Notes: generated by a model from the letters alone, not told the origin. 15,487 bases of DNA from Eudoraea sp. (GCA_013042925.1 JABDPH010000511.1:1-15487); one strand, 5' to 3'; shown: positions 1-8,170, numbered from the stretch's first letter. Translations and numbers: made by a program.

Positions 1-230
1 GAAAAAGTTTGCCCTTCAGGAAAGAAAACCTGGGCAGTTGAATCTACCTCAACAGTAACGGTAAATTTAATTTGCTCACCAATTTTTATGTTCGTTGTGT
101 CTACTTTCGAGAGAACGACGGGTTTTAACTGAGCAATTATTGGATTTGTAAAAAATAATAGAAATAAAAGGAGTGCCGGTGCGGACCAGTCGCCAAAAAT
201 ATCTTTTAATTTTATCAAAACCTTATACAT
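1..230 (-). CDS. BatD-like exported protein, N-terminal part only (runs off the left edge)
   Basis: The first 76 residues of a protein are visible on the minus strand, and the rest lies beyond base 1. The ATG (230-228) directly abuts the TAG of the DUF58 gene (233-231), so the two are almost certainly cotranscribed and translationally linked. The N-terminus carries a charged stretch (MYKVLIKLKD), a hydrophobic core (about residues 18-32, rich in L and F) and a likely signal cleavage after IIAQ. The mature part begins with a beta-rich segment containing KIGEQIKFTVTVEV, typical of the immunoglobulin-like repeats of BatD-type proteins. In Bacteroidetes the MoxR and DUF58 genes are usually followed by such a protein and then by BatA/BatB von Willebrand proteins. 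The assignment rests on this context and on the short N-terminus; an unrelated exported protein is possible. Confidence 0.6.
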   Translation of the reverse strand, partial: MYKVLIKLKDIFGDWSAPALLLFLLFFTNPIIAQLKPVVLSKVDTTNIKIGEQIKFTVTVEVDSTAQVFFPEGQTF

Positions 231-1097
231 CTATCCTCTTCGCTTAAAATAACCAAGTAATTTTTTAACATAACTTTCATCTACCCTGCAATCCAAAATA
301 CCGCATCCTGATTTGGTGAAAGTATCTTTAAAGTAGTCTACCCTATTTCTGTAGTATTCGCCGTATGCTTTCCGAACCTTTTTAGATTGCGTATTTACAA
401 GTTTCAGTGATCCTGTTTCCGAATCGAGCATTTGAACAACACCCAGATTTGGAATATGTTCTTCTTTTTCGTCATAGATGCGAATTCCGGTAACATCATG
501 CTTTTTCCCGGTAATTTTTAGTGTTTGGTCATAATTGGTTGCCATAAAATCCGAAAGCACAAATACAATTGACTTTTTCTTCAGGACGTTGGTCAAATAT
601 TTTAGGGCTTCTCCAATATTCGTCATATTGCTTTGTGGAGAAAATTCTAACAATTCTCTTATTATTCTAAGGACGTGGCTTTTCCCTTTCTTAGGGGGTA
701 TAAAAAGCTCAATTTCATCAGAAAAGAGAAGAAGACCAATTTTATCGTTATTTTGAAGAGCGGAAAATGCAAGGGTTGCAGATATTTCTGTAATTATATC
801 TTTTTTAAATCTATTGGTTGTGCCAAATAGTTCAGAGCCACTCACATCTACCATCAACATCATGGTTAGTTCCCTTTCTTCTTCAAACACCTTTACAAAA
901 GGCTCGTTATATCTGGCTGTTACATTCCAATCTATACTTCTTACATCATCACCAAACTGATATTGGCGGACCTCGCTAAAAGTCATTCCGCGACCTTTAA
1001 ATGTAGAATGGTATTCTCCTCCAAATATATGATCTGAAAGACGACGCGTCTTAATTTCAATCTTACGAACTTTTTTTAATAACTCCTTGGTATCCAT
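231..1097 (-). CDS. DUF58 family protein (MoxR-associated, VWA-like fold)
   Basis: A 288-residue cytoplasmic protein of the DUF58 family, which normally accompanies MoxR ATPases. The family signature YQFGDDVRSIDWNVTAR is at residues 46-62. A VWA-like metal site follows: DVSGS at 84-88 (DxSxS), T159 in MTNIG, and D183 in LSDF, so all three MIDAS-type elements appear present. No signal peptide or membrane segment is seen, and the length is normal for the short form of the family. It sits second in a minus-strand operon, 67 bp after the MoxR gene, and its stop touches the start codon of the BatD-like gene. In known MoxR systems the ATPase works with VWA proteins in a chaperone-like or metal-insertion role; in Bacteroidetes the Bat operon has been linked to envelope stress tolerance. 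The exact substrate cannot be read from the sequence. Confidence 0.9.
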   Translation of the reverse strand: MDTKELLKKVRKIEIKTRRLSDHIFGGEYHSTFKGRGMTFSEVRQYQFGDDVRSIDWNVTARYNEPFVKVFEEERELTMMLMVDVSGSELFGTTNRFKKDIITEISATLAFSALQNNDKIGLLLFSDEIELFIPPKKGKSHVLRIIRELLEFSPQSNMTNIGEALKYLTNVLKKKSIVFVLSDFMATNYDQTLKITGKKHDVTGIRIYDEKEEHIPNLGVVQMLDSETGSLKLVNTQSKKVRKAYGEYYRNRVDYFKDTFTKSGCGILDCRVDESYVKKLLGYFKRRG

Positions 1098-1117
1098 GCG
1101 GGTTCAAGCTTTTAAGT

Positions 1118-1154
1118 TATATAAGCAAATGCCTTTAATGCATTTAATTATATA
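1118..1154. repeat. Interrupted inverted repeat between the MoxR and DUF58 genes
   Basis: TATATAA-gc-AAATGC, a 7-base loop (ctttaat), then GCATTT-aa-TTATATA. Thirteen Watson-Crick pairs form in two blocks around a 2/2 internal loop. It fills most of the 67-bp gap between two cotranscribed genes. No T-run follows on the minus strand, so it does not look like a terminator. It may be an mRNA processing or stability hairpin, or a DNA-binding palindrome. Confidence 0.6.
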
Positions 1155-1164
1155 GGTTGAACTA

Positions 1165-2166
1165 TTATGGGACTTCAATTTCGTTAACAATCCGGTTGAT
1201 CATTTCTTCTGAAGTAATATTTTCTGCTTCTGCTTCATAGGTAATTCCGATTCTATGCCTCAGTACATCATGTACAACAGCACGGACATCTTCAGGAACA
1301 ACATAGCCACGTCTTTTTATGAAAGCATAACACTTGGCGGCATTCGCCAGATTTATGCTACCGCGTGGTGAAGCTCCGAAACTTATTAGTGGTTTAAGAT
1401 CTGCCAAATCATATTTTTCAGGATATCTTGTTGCGAATACTAAATCGAGGATATATTTTTCAATTTTTTCATCCATATAGACTTCCCTCACTGCCTGTTG
1501 TGCACTTAGAATTTGTTTAAGTGATATAACAGGTTTCACATCCTGAAGTATGCCTTTAAGATTTTGCCTTATAATTAGTTGTTCTTCGGTCATCTTTGGA
1601 TAATCAATAACCGTTTTCAGCATAAAACGATCTACTTGAGCTTCAGGAAGTGGATATGTTCCTTCCTGTTCAACCGGGTTTTGAGTAGCCATAACCAGGA
1701 ATGGTTTATCAAGAATAAAAGTTTCGTCACCAATCGTAACCTGTTTTTCCTGCATGGCTTCCAGTAGAGCCGACTGCACCTTAGCGGGAGCACGGTTAAT
1801 TTCATCGGCTAACACAAAATTGGCAAAAATTGGACCTTTCTTAATTGAAAAATCATTTTCTTTCATGTTGTATATCAAGGTTCCTACGACATCTGCCGGT
1901 AAAAGATCCGGAGTGAACTGAATTCTGCTAAAACTACCTTTAACCGCCTTTGAGAGAGTAGTAATAGCAAGAGTCTTTGCAAGCCCGGGGACTCCTTCCA
2001 GCAAAATATGACCCTGTCCTAAAAGTCCGATTAACAATCGTTCTATCATATGCTTCTGACCCACAATAGCCTTATTCATTTCCATAAGAAGCAGGTCAAT
2101 AAAAGCACTTTCCTGTGCAATTTTTTCATTAACAGCACTTATATCTACAGTAGTATTTTCCTCCAT
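1165..2166 (-). CDS. moxR: MoxR family AAA+ ATPase
   Basis: A 333-residue AAA+ ATPase of the MoxR (AAA_3) family, an ATP-driven chaperone for VWA-type partners. Motifs in order: Walker A GVPGLAKT (58-65), Walker B FVLADE (117-122), sensor 1 around VMATQNP (158-164), the PEAQVDRF block (174-181) with the arginine-finger region, and sensor 2 GASPR (264-268) in the C-terminal AAA lid. Length and motif order are normal and nothing is missing. It is the first gene of the minus-strand operon with DUF58 and BatD-like genes. The start is placed at MEENTTV; no Shine-Dalgarno is evident, which is normal in Bacteroidetes. A weak -7-like element (TCAATTTG, one mismatch to TAnnTTTG) lies about 50 bp upstream in the 160-bp divergent region shared with the aldo/keto reductase, without a clear -33 partner. 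Confidence 0.95.
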   Translation of the reverse strand: MEENTTVDISAVNEKIAQESAFIDLLLMEMNKAIVGQKHMIERLLIGLLGQGHILLEGVPGLAKTLAITTLSKAVKGSFSRIQFTPDLLPADVVGTLIYNMKENDFSIKKGPIFANFVLADEINRAPAKVQSALLEAMQEKQVTIGDETFILDKPFLVMATQNPVEQEGTYPLPEAQVDRFMLKTVIDYPKMTEEQLIIRQNLKGILQDVKPVISLKQILSAQQAVREVYMDEKIEKYILDLVFATRYPEKYDLADLKPLISFGASPRGSINLANAAKCYAFIKRRGYVVPEDVRAVVHDVLRHRIGITYEAEAENITSEEMINRIVNEIEVP

Positions 2167-2326
2167 GAAAAGATTTTATTTTTTGGTTTTTAATATGTTG
2201 GTCTCACAGTAGGGCGCAAATTGAAAATTTATTTATATAAGTGCTGTTAATGATTGGTTAAAAAATGGCCAGAACCCTAAGTTTTATGAAGTATTTAAGG
2301 GATTTATTTTATATTTTCACATACTT

Positions 2327-3202
2327 ATGAAAAACCGGATATCTTATTCAAAAATTATTGCTGGAACCATGACGTGGGGAAGTTGGGGGAAGAACCTTTC
2401 AAAAGCAGAAATGTCCGAACTTATTGATTATTGTGTCGAAAATGGAATAACAACTTTTGACCATGCAGATATTTATGGAGGTTATGATAACGAAGAAGCC
2501 TTTGGAGACGCTTTTTTTAAAAGCGAAATACCAAGAGATCGGGTACAACTCATCACCAAATGTGGAATTCAATATGTCTGCAAATCCAGAGATAATAAGG
2601 TAAAACATTATGATTATTCCAAGGATTACATCGTATGGTCTGCGGAACGTTCTCTGAGCAAACTCAAAACAGATTATCTGGATCTTTTTTTACTGCACAG
2701 ACCAAGCCCATTAATGGAGCCCGATGAAATTGCGGAAGCAATTCTTTATTTGCAAAAAGAGGGTAAAATCAAGGAGTTTGGAGTGTCTAATTTTTCACCT
2801 TCTCAGATTGCACTATTGGAGTCGGTAATACCGGTAGCTGCTAACCAGGTTGAATTTTCCCTGACAGCTGAAAAGTTAATGTTTGATGGTACTTTCGATG
2901 ATTGCATTCTTCATAATCGGACCGCAATGGCATGGAGTCCGCTGGGTAGTTATTTCAGAGAGACTAATAAAAGAAGGAAGCGCATTAAAAAAGTGATGAA
3001 GCAATTTAAAAAGAAATATAAAGCAGATAGTAGTCAAATTCTCCTGGCATGGATCTTAAAACATCCTTCTAAAGTGCACCCCGTGGTTGGCACCACGAAC
3101 AAAGATCGATTAAAAGCTTCGACAAGAGCTACTGAAATTGAGTTGGAGTTGGAGGATTGGTTTTCATTATTAGTAGCATCTCAGGGACATAAGGTTCCCT
3201 AA
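2327..3202 (+). CDS. Aldo/keto reductase, YdhF-like
   Basis: A 291-residue NADPH-dependent aldo/keto reductase with a cytoplasmic TIM barrel. The catalytic tetrad is visible: D45 and Y50 in FDHADIYGGY, K78 in LITKCG, and H124 in LLHRPSP. GVSNFSPSQ (about 157-165) and the NQVEFSL strand are also typical of the family. The C-terminal part has the usual cofactor-binding segment PVVGTTNKDRL. It resembles the E. coli YdhF group rather than the classical AKR1 enzymes. The natural substrate is unknown; small aldehydes or ketones are likely. It starts an operon with a short-chain dehydrogenase 22 bp downstream, which suggests linked carbonyl metabolism. The first ATG after the divergent region is used; an AT-rich near-consensus -7 (TATATTTT, 2310-2317) is close to the start but too weak to call. 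Confidence 0.92.
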   Translation: MKNRISYSKIIAGTMTWGSWGKNLSKAEMSELIDYCVENGITTFDHADIYGGYDNEEAFGDAFFKSEIPRDRVQLITKCGIQYVCKSRDNKVKHYDYSKDYIVWSAERSLSKLKTDYLDLFLLHRPSPLMEPDEIAEAILYLQKEGKIKEFGVSNFSPSQIALLESVIPVAANQVEFSLTAEKLMFDGTFDDCILHNRTAMAWSPLGSYFRETNKRRKRIKKVMKQFKKKYKADSSQILLAWILKHPSKVHPVVGTTNKDRLKASTRATEIELELEDWFSLLVASQGHKVP

Positions 3203-3224
3203 TTTAATCACCCTAATAATTCTC

Positions 3225-3980
3225 ATGAATAAAACAGCATTTATTACAGGCGCAACCAGTGGCATAGGAAAGGCCACGGCGGAGCTTTTTGCAAGCAAGG
3301 ACATCCGTTTAATAATTTGTGGACGAAGAAAAGAGCGTTTAAAAGAATTGAAAAAGCAGTTAGAACCTTTAACTGATGTATGTACTTTGAATTTTGACGT
3401 ACGGGATAAGGAAACTGTTTCAAGCGCTATTGAGTCATTGCCCAAGGAATTCAGGCATATAGATATTTTGATTAATAATGCGGGGAACGCCCATGGTTTG
3501 GATCCCATAGAAAAAGGTAGCCTCGAGGATTGGGATGCTATGTTAGACATTAATGTAAAAGGGCTATTATATGTCTCCAGGGCAATTTTACCACAAATGG
3601 TGGAGCGTAACTCGGGCCATATAATTAATATAGGTTCTACCGCGGGCAAAGAGGTTTATCCCAGAGGGAATGTTTATTGCGCCAGCAAACATGCCGTTGA
3701 TGCAATTAATCAGGGAATGCGAATTGATTTGAACACATATGGGATAAGGGTAGGAGCTGTAAACCCCGGATTGGTGGAAACCGAGTTTAGCAATGTTAGA
3801 TTTAAAGGAGATGCAAATAGAGCCAAGACTGTTTACAAGGGGTTTCAACCTTTAAAACCGGAAGATATAGCAAACATTATCTACTTTGTAATTTCACAAC
3901 CGTCTCATGTAAACATTGCGGACCTGGTTGTTATGCCCACGGCTCAGGCAAGTAGTACAATAGTCAATAAAACAATATGA
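3225..3980 (+). CDS. Short-chain dehydrogenase/reductase, YdfG-like
   Basis: A 251-residue classical SDR with a Rossmann fold. The cofactor motif TGATSGIG is at 8-15, and basic residues after the second strand (CGRRKERLK, 32-40) favour NADPH. NNAG is at 84-87, N110, S138 and YxxxK (Y151, K155) complete the catalytic tetrad, and PGLVETEF (181-188) follows. The length and C-terminus match the YdfG group, which oxidises 3-hydroxy acids such as L-allo-threonine and serine or reduces their semialdehydes (family knowledge; the substrate here is inferred). It lies 22 bp after the aldo/keto reductase and overlaps the next gene by ATGA, so the three are probably one transcript. Confidence 0.93.
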   Translation: MNKTAFITGATSGIGKATAELFASKDIRLIICGRRKERLKELKKQLEPLTDVCTLNFDVRDKETVSSAIESLPKEFRHIDILINNAGNAHGLDPIEKGSLEDWDAMLDINVKGLLYVSRAILPQMVERNSGHIINIGSTAGKEVYPRGNVYCASKHAVDAINQGMRIDLNTYGIRVGAVNPGLVETEFSNVRFKGDANRAKTVYKGFQPLKPEDIANIIYFVISQPSHVNIADLVVMPTAQASSTIVNKTI

Positions 3981-5113
3981 TTAATAAACGCCTATTGGTA
4001 AAAAACCTTTTGGCTCATAATGACGAGAATAGTTTTTATGATAAAAAGAGGTTTATAAATATAGGTAAGCGAGAAGGGAAAGCTAAATTTCTGAAACATG
4101 TATGTGCCCTGGCTAATAGCAATCCAAATAATAATTCATTTATAGTTGTAGGGGTAGAGGATGAAGACAATAAAATTGTTGGTGTAGATTTTTTTGATGA
4201 TAGTAAGATTCAAAACCTGGTAAATGCTTACTTGGATAATCCTCCATTAATTTCTTACGAGAATATTCCTTTTCCACATTTACCCGAGGGTAAAGTGGTA
4301 GGTTTAGTAACTATAAAATCTAATGGTAAAGTGTGCGCTTTGCGGCGTAATATATGGAAATACTATGGTGGGGCCGTTTTTTTCAGAGACGGGAGTATAA
4401 GCATGCCTAAAGCTTTTGATGTTGAATTAAAAGATCTCAATTCGGACGCCGTTGCCACAATTGAGCAACATGCTCGAAATAATATTGAACTGACTCTCGA
4501 TGGTGTTATAGACTTTATAAATAACAGACACAGAGACCTGATTAGCAGTTATAAGGTTTTTAAAGAACAGTTTGTACTCTGTTGGGCAGGGAATCAAAAG
4601 AAAGTCAAGAATGAGGTTTTTTATTTCAGGGTAGATATTGAACTTATTAACGAACAGGTTAAACTTTTCTATTCTGCCCTCGATGAAATTTCCATAAGTT
4701 ATAATGATGAATCGTTTACTATTATGGAGTATGTAAAATTGGGTTTAGGGGTCCAACAGAAATATTATCCTTTGGAAAAAGTGGATATATTCTTTTCAGA
4801 TAATGGAACCTACCAAATTCAGAGCGATTTAATTTTTGAACCACCTCAATATGACAAAAAGACGTTGCATCATATTTTTAATTCTAACAAAGCAATACTT
4901 CAAAAACTGCAAAAGGGGGTATCCCTCAAACGATCAGAAGAATTAGATTTGAAACTATTACCGGCAACATATCTTATATGCCATTTTAATGGTTTTGAAG
5001 AAGCTAAGGATCTTCTGGATGCAGCGAGGCCTATATTAAAGAAATATGATTTGAGTATTTATAAATCGCTGAAAGAGTCTCTGCGAATTTTAAGAAAAGT
5101 AAAATATAGCTAA
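3977..5113 (+). CDS. Schlafen AlbA_2-domain protein
   Basis: A 378-residue protein with an N-terminal AlbA_2 (Schlafen-type) domain at about residues 10-145. Signs are ENSFYDKKRF (17-26), matching the family's ESxxxEFK-like opening; HVCALANSNP (41-50), corresponding to the A-x-A-N segment; and FIVVGVEDEDNKIVGV (55-70), the usual IGVeDdg-ivG hairpin. The remaining 230 residues match nothing I recognise and show no membrane segment or catalytic motif. Such proteins are often annotated as ATP-binding or as putative transcriptional regulators; some relatives act on nucleic acids. The start overlaps the SDR stop in ATGA, implying translational coupling. The stop codon overlaps that of the convergent amylosucrase gene. 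The family call is fairly firm; the function is unknown. Confidence 0.75.
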   Translation: MINKRLLVKNLLAHNDENSFYDKKRFINIGKREGKAKFLKHVCALANSNPNNNSFIVVGVEDEDNKIVGVDFFDDSKIQNLVNAYLDNPPLISYENIPFPHLPEGKVVGLVTIKSNGKVCALRRNIWKYYGGAVFFRDGSISMPKAFDVELKDLNSDAVATIEQHARNNIELTLDGVIDFINNRHRDLISSYKVFKEQFVLCWAGNQKKVKNEVFYFRVDIELINEQVKLFYSALDEISISYNDESFTIMEYVKLGLGVQQKYYPLEKVDIFFSDNGTYQIQSDLIFEPPQYDKKTLHHIFNSNKAILQKLQKGVSLKRSEELDLKLLPATYLICHFNGFEEAKDLLDAARPILKKYDLSIYKSLKESLRILRKVKYS

Positions 5114-7050
5114 GACTTACGTAGCCAAAATATTTGATATGGATTAATTTCTAATAGGCCACTTTTTAATATAATGTTTTTGCCTGACACCAGATCCTTC
5201 AATTTACTTTCTGACACATAGCCCATGGAATCAAGTGTTCCGACTTCAATCATATGAATTTTTTCATCAAAATTGCATATTACAAGGACATCTTTCTCAG
5301 AATTATTCATTCTCTCAAACTTAAAAAGATGCGGGTTTGGATTAGGATGTAACACCAAATTGTTCTTGTCAGCAAATACCGGGGTATTTTTCCTAATTTT
5401 TATTAGTCTTTTTAAGGAATGAAATATTTGATTTTGCGGGGTGTCAATTTTATCTAATCCAGATACGGTTTTCCAATCTTGTTTTGGCCTGTTGGCCCAT
5501 CTGCTATCTTCTTTTAAGTCACTATTTTTAAGATAAGAATAATCATTTAACATCCCTATTTCATCACCGGCATAAATCATCGGAATTCCCCCATATGATA
5601 AAATTATAGCGTGTAGCATTAGGATTTTATCAACCGACATTTTTATCAATTCTTGATTGTTCTGTGCCAAACCTTTTTCCAATCCAAGAAGAGAGGCTGC
5701 ACTGCCGGTTATTCTTCCATCACCATTTTTGGGATTATACATAAAAATTTGCCCCATTGCCGGCGACCAATCAAGTTTTTGGCCAAAGTAATCCAACAAA
5801 AATTTTCTATGAGCAACTGCATCCCAACCTACTTCGTATATGTAGCGGTCTTCAAAACCAAGTCCAATATCATCATGACATCTGATATAATTTATCCAGG
5901 TGCCCTCTGAGGGTTTACCTGGTATATTAAGCAGATTCTTATACAATAGATGTGTTTTTTTGGTTGCAATTGAATTCCAGAGCAAAGCCATCAAAGTGGC
6001 ATTATATGCAATTTCACATTCATTACCTTTATTAATGCCCTCACCAAAATACTTTATAATATTCCTGGGTGAAACGATGGCTTCGGCCAGTAAAACAACC
6101 CCCGGAGCAACAACTTGCAAACACATTCGAAATAATGTAATTAAGCTATGGGCTTCCGGAAGATTTTGAGAATTTGTGCCCATTTTCTTCCAAAGAAATG
6201 CCAGGGCATCAAAGCGAATTACATCTACTCCTAAGTTGGCTAAGTCTATCAGATTGGTGAGCATATCCATAAATACCAAAGGATTTGTATAATTGAGATC
6301 CCATTGATAATCATTAAACACGGTCATAACCCACTTATTCATTTTTTTATTGAAAGTGTAATTACCGGGGGATGTTCTGGGGAACACTTCCGGCAAGGAA
6401 TTTTCAAATTCATCCGGCAATTGTCTGTCTGGGTAAGTATAGTAATAGTCTTGATATTTTTTATCGCCGGCCATTGCTTTTTTTGCCCAGGGAAATTCAT
6501 CTGAAGTATGATTTACAACAAAATCCATCATCAGATGCATATTTTTGGACTGCAGTTTTTTTGCCAGATTTAACATGTCCGATTTTGTGCCGTATTTCTT
6601 GTCTACCCGGGTATAGCTATTCACCGCATATCCCCCATCATTTTCTCCTTTAGGCCTTGTAGTGACAGGCATTATATGAATGAGGTTAACTCCTAATTTT
6701 TCCAAATATGGAATTTTAGTTTCTAGACCTTTCAAATCCTTATTAAAGCGATCTACATACAATTGCATGCCGACCATTTTTTCTGATTGATACCAATTGG
6801 CATCTTTAAGCCTTCTTAAGTCCTGAATTTTATGATTTTTCGACCTTTTCTTAAAAAGTTCAGGTAAAAGTTTCATTAGGTATTGAAATGAATCTGGGTC
6901 GGTGGCCTCAGGATAAAGCGATAAGAATAAGTTTTGTATAATAGGATGGTTAGTGGATAGCCTCAAATCGAATAATTCATTGAGGTTGGCTTTCTCCGGG
7001 TTATCCAGCTTATCTGAAGCCAACAAACGGTGTAATGAGGCTTGGTTCAT
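5110..7050 (-). CDS. ams: Amylosucrase (GH13, sucrose alpha-glucosyltransferase)
   Basis: About 646 residues from the ATG at 7050. Amylosucrase transfers glucose from sucrose onto alpha-1,4-glucan and releases fructose. Numbering from this start: nucleophile D281 in VIRFDALAF, acid/base E323 in LLAEAIVSP, and stabiliser H392-D393 in RCHDDIG. DGGYAV (D138) and DSRWANRP (R517) correspond to the residues of the Neisseria enzyme that form the sucrose-pocket salt bridge. The segments DFVVNHTSDE, NDYQWDLNYTNP and NLPEAH, plus the helical N-terminal domain, also match amylosucrase rather than alpha-amylase or sucrose phosphorylase. No signal peptide, so cytoplasmic. A start at 7095 would overlap the kinase gene by 44 bp and adds 15 non-family residues; the ATG at 7050 lies one base after the kinase stop and is preferred. 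The stop overlaps that of the AlbA_2 gene. Confidence 0.93.
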   Translation of the reverse strand: MNQASLHRLLASDKLDNPEKANLNELFDLRLSTNHPIIQNLFLSLYPEATDPDSFQYLMKLLPELFKKRSKNHKIQDLRRLKDANWYQSEKMVGMQLYVDRFNKDLKGLETKIPYLEKLGVNLIHIMPVTTRPKGENDGGYAVNSYTRVDKKYGTKSDMLNLAKKLQSKNMHLMMDFVVNHTSDEFPWAKKAMAGDKKYQDYYYTYPDRQLPDEFENSLPEVFPRTSPGNYTFNKKMNKWVMTVFNDYQWDLNYTNPLVFMDMLTNLIDLANLGVDVIRFDALAFLWKKMGTNSQNLPEAHSLITLFRMCLQVVAPGVVLLAEAIVSPRNIIKYFGEGINKGNECEIAYNATLMALLWNSIATKKTHLLYKNLLNIPGKPSEGTWINYIRCHDDIGLGFEDRYIYEVGWDAVAHRKFLLDYFGQKLDWSPAMGQIFMYNPKNGDGRITGSAASLLGLEKGLAQNNQELIKMSVDKILMLHAIILSYGGIPMIYAGDEIGMLNDYSYLKNSDLKEDSRWANRPKQDWKTVSGLDKIDTPQNQIFHSLKRLIKIRKNTPVFADKNNLVLHPNPNPHLFKFERMNNSEKDVLVICNFDEKIHMIEVGTLDSMGYVSESKLKDLVSGKNIILKSGLLEINPYQIFWLRKS

Positions 7051-7051
7051 T

Positions 7052-7996
7052 CTAATGGTCGAGTTGAGTTTGAGATGGCAATGACTTAATTGCACCGTAG
7101 TTCATTGTGGTTATTGCTCCGGCTTTATTGGCCATAGTGATCATTTCAAAAAGTAAATCGGGATTACTTGGCATACTTTCAATATTATCCAGTGTGGAAA
7201 TTTGTTTTAACAAACAACCAATAAAAGCATCCCCTGCACCTGTGGTATCAACAGGTTTTACGCTAATACTTGGGATTATCTGTGAATGCCCCTGAGAACT
7301 TACAAAAGTACCTTCAGAACCAAGGGTAATTGTAATGATTTCTGTACCGGTTTCATGGAAAAATTCACATGCTTCTGAAATATTTTCCTTCCCTGAAATT
7401 AATTTGGCTTCTTCCAGACTAAACTTACAGAGTGTAGATTTTTCGATAAATGGCATACACTTTTTAATAAAGATATCGGTTTTGTTTTTCCATAGGTCCG
7501 CTCTGTAATTTGGATCAAAACTGATAAATGCGTTTTGAGTTATAGCATCAAATAAAAACCGTCCATATGCTTCCTCTAAACTTCCACCCAAAAGTGCCGT
7601 TGCTGCACCAAAATGTATTATATTTTTATTGAACCTTTTCTTAATTGCCGGGCTGTATTTAAGCTCCTTATCCGCACCCCTGCTAAAGACAAAATCACGT
7701 TCTCCATCTTCAGCAATAGAGACAAAAGCCAGGGTAGTAAAAATTTCTGAACGTTGTGCTAAAGAAATGTCAACACCTTCATTTTCTAGTACGTTCAATA
7801 AAAAGGTACCAAAAGGATCATTGCCAACACATCCAATAAATGCACTTTTCCCTCCCAACTTGGCTACTGCACAAGCTACATTGGCCGGAGCACCACCGGC
7901 TTTTTTTGTGAATTCACGGGCCAGGGATAAATTACTGCCTTGTTTTTCAGCCACAAAATCTATGAGCACTTCACCTATACAAAATACTTCTTTCAT
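7052..7996 (-). CDS. PfkB-family sugar kinase, probable fructokinase
   Basis: A 314-residue ribokinase-like kinase starting at MKEVFCIGEVLIDF. PfkB signature 1 is at 34-49 (GGAPANVACAVAKLGG) and signature 2 at 250-262 (DTTGAGDAFIGCL), with catalytic base D256 and the anion hole GAGD. The bacterial fructokinase pattern GEVLIDF near the N-terminus and FDPNYR (160-165) favour fructose. Its neighbour, an amylosucrase beginning one base after its stop, releases fructose, so fructose to fructose-6-phosphate is the sensible role (inference). The frame stays open for 40 more residues to 8116, but these are not kinase-like, and a good promoter candidate lies inside them (8019-8050), so 7996 is preferred. 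Other PfkB substrates such as 2-keto-3-deoxygluconate cannot be excluded by sequence alone. Confidence 0.9.
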   Translation of the reverse strand: MKEVFCIGEVLIDFVAEKQGSNLSLAREFTKKAGGAPANVACAVAKLGGKSAFIGCVGNDPFGTFLLNVLENEGVDISLAQRSEIFTTLAFVSIAEDGERDFVFSRGADKELKYSPAIKKRFNKNIIHFGAATALLGGSLEEAYGRFLFDAITQNAFISFDPNYRADLWKNKTDIFIKKCMPFIEKSTLCKFSLEEAKLISGKENISEACEFFHETGTEIITITLGSEGTFVSSQGHSQIIPSISVKPVDTTGAGDAFIGCLLKQISTLDNIESMPSNPDLLFEMITMANKAGAITTMNYGAIKSLPSQTQLDH

Positions 7997-8018
7997 GAAA
8001 TTGTAATTAAGTAACTCC

Positions 8019-8050
8019 CAAAGTAATGAGAATTTAGGTGTTAGACCAAA
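8019..8050 (-). promoter_or_regulatory. Probable Bacteroidetes-type promoter of the fructokinase-amylosucrase operon
   Basis: On the minus strand, TTTG (8050-8047), a 20-bp spacer, then TTACTTTG (8026-8019), which matches TAnnTTTG at 7 of 8 positions counting free positions. The spacing fits the 19-21 bp seen in Bacteroidetes. Transcription would start near 8012, leaving a short leader before the ATG at 7996. Confidence 0.4.
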
Positions 8051-8089
8051 AAAATAACTACTATTTATTCTATTGATTCTGAGTGTTAG
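8038..8089. repeat. Direct repeat GTGTTAG in the divergent promoter region
   Basis: GTGTTAG occurs at 8038-8044, inside the spacer of the proposed kinase promoter, and again at 8083-8089, 45 bp upstream. On the minus strand the matching core is G-N-CTAACAC followed by an A-rich stretch ending in AAT. It may be a pair of regulator sites; chance is not excluded for a 7-mer. Confidence 0.3.
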
Positions 8090-8116
8090 TCTTAACCATT
8101 TATTCATTAAAGACAC

Positions 8117-8147
8117 TTGGTCTGCGTTAAAGAATTGTTTACCTTTT
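8117..8147 (+). promoter_or_regulatory. Probable promoter of the SPFH operon
   Basis: TTGG (8117-8120), a 19-bp spacer, then TACCTTTT (8140-8147), one mismatch from TAnnTTTG. It lies 24 bp before the ATG at 8171, so the leader would be short. It diverges from the kinase promoter in the same 174-bp region. Confidence 0.35.
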
Positions 8148-8170
8148 TCTGGAATTAAAAATTTAGCAAA

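Noticed and set aside
7051..7095. Upstream start for amylosucrase
   Set aside because: It would overlap the kinase gene by 44 bp and adds residues with no counterpart in the family; the ATG at 7050 follows the kinase stop by one base.
7997..8116. 40-residue N-terminal extension of the sugar kinase
   Set aside because: PfkB kinases begin right at the MKEVFCIGEVL segment, and the likely promoter lies inside this extension.
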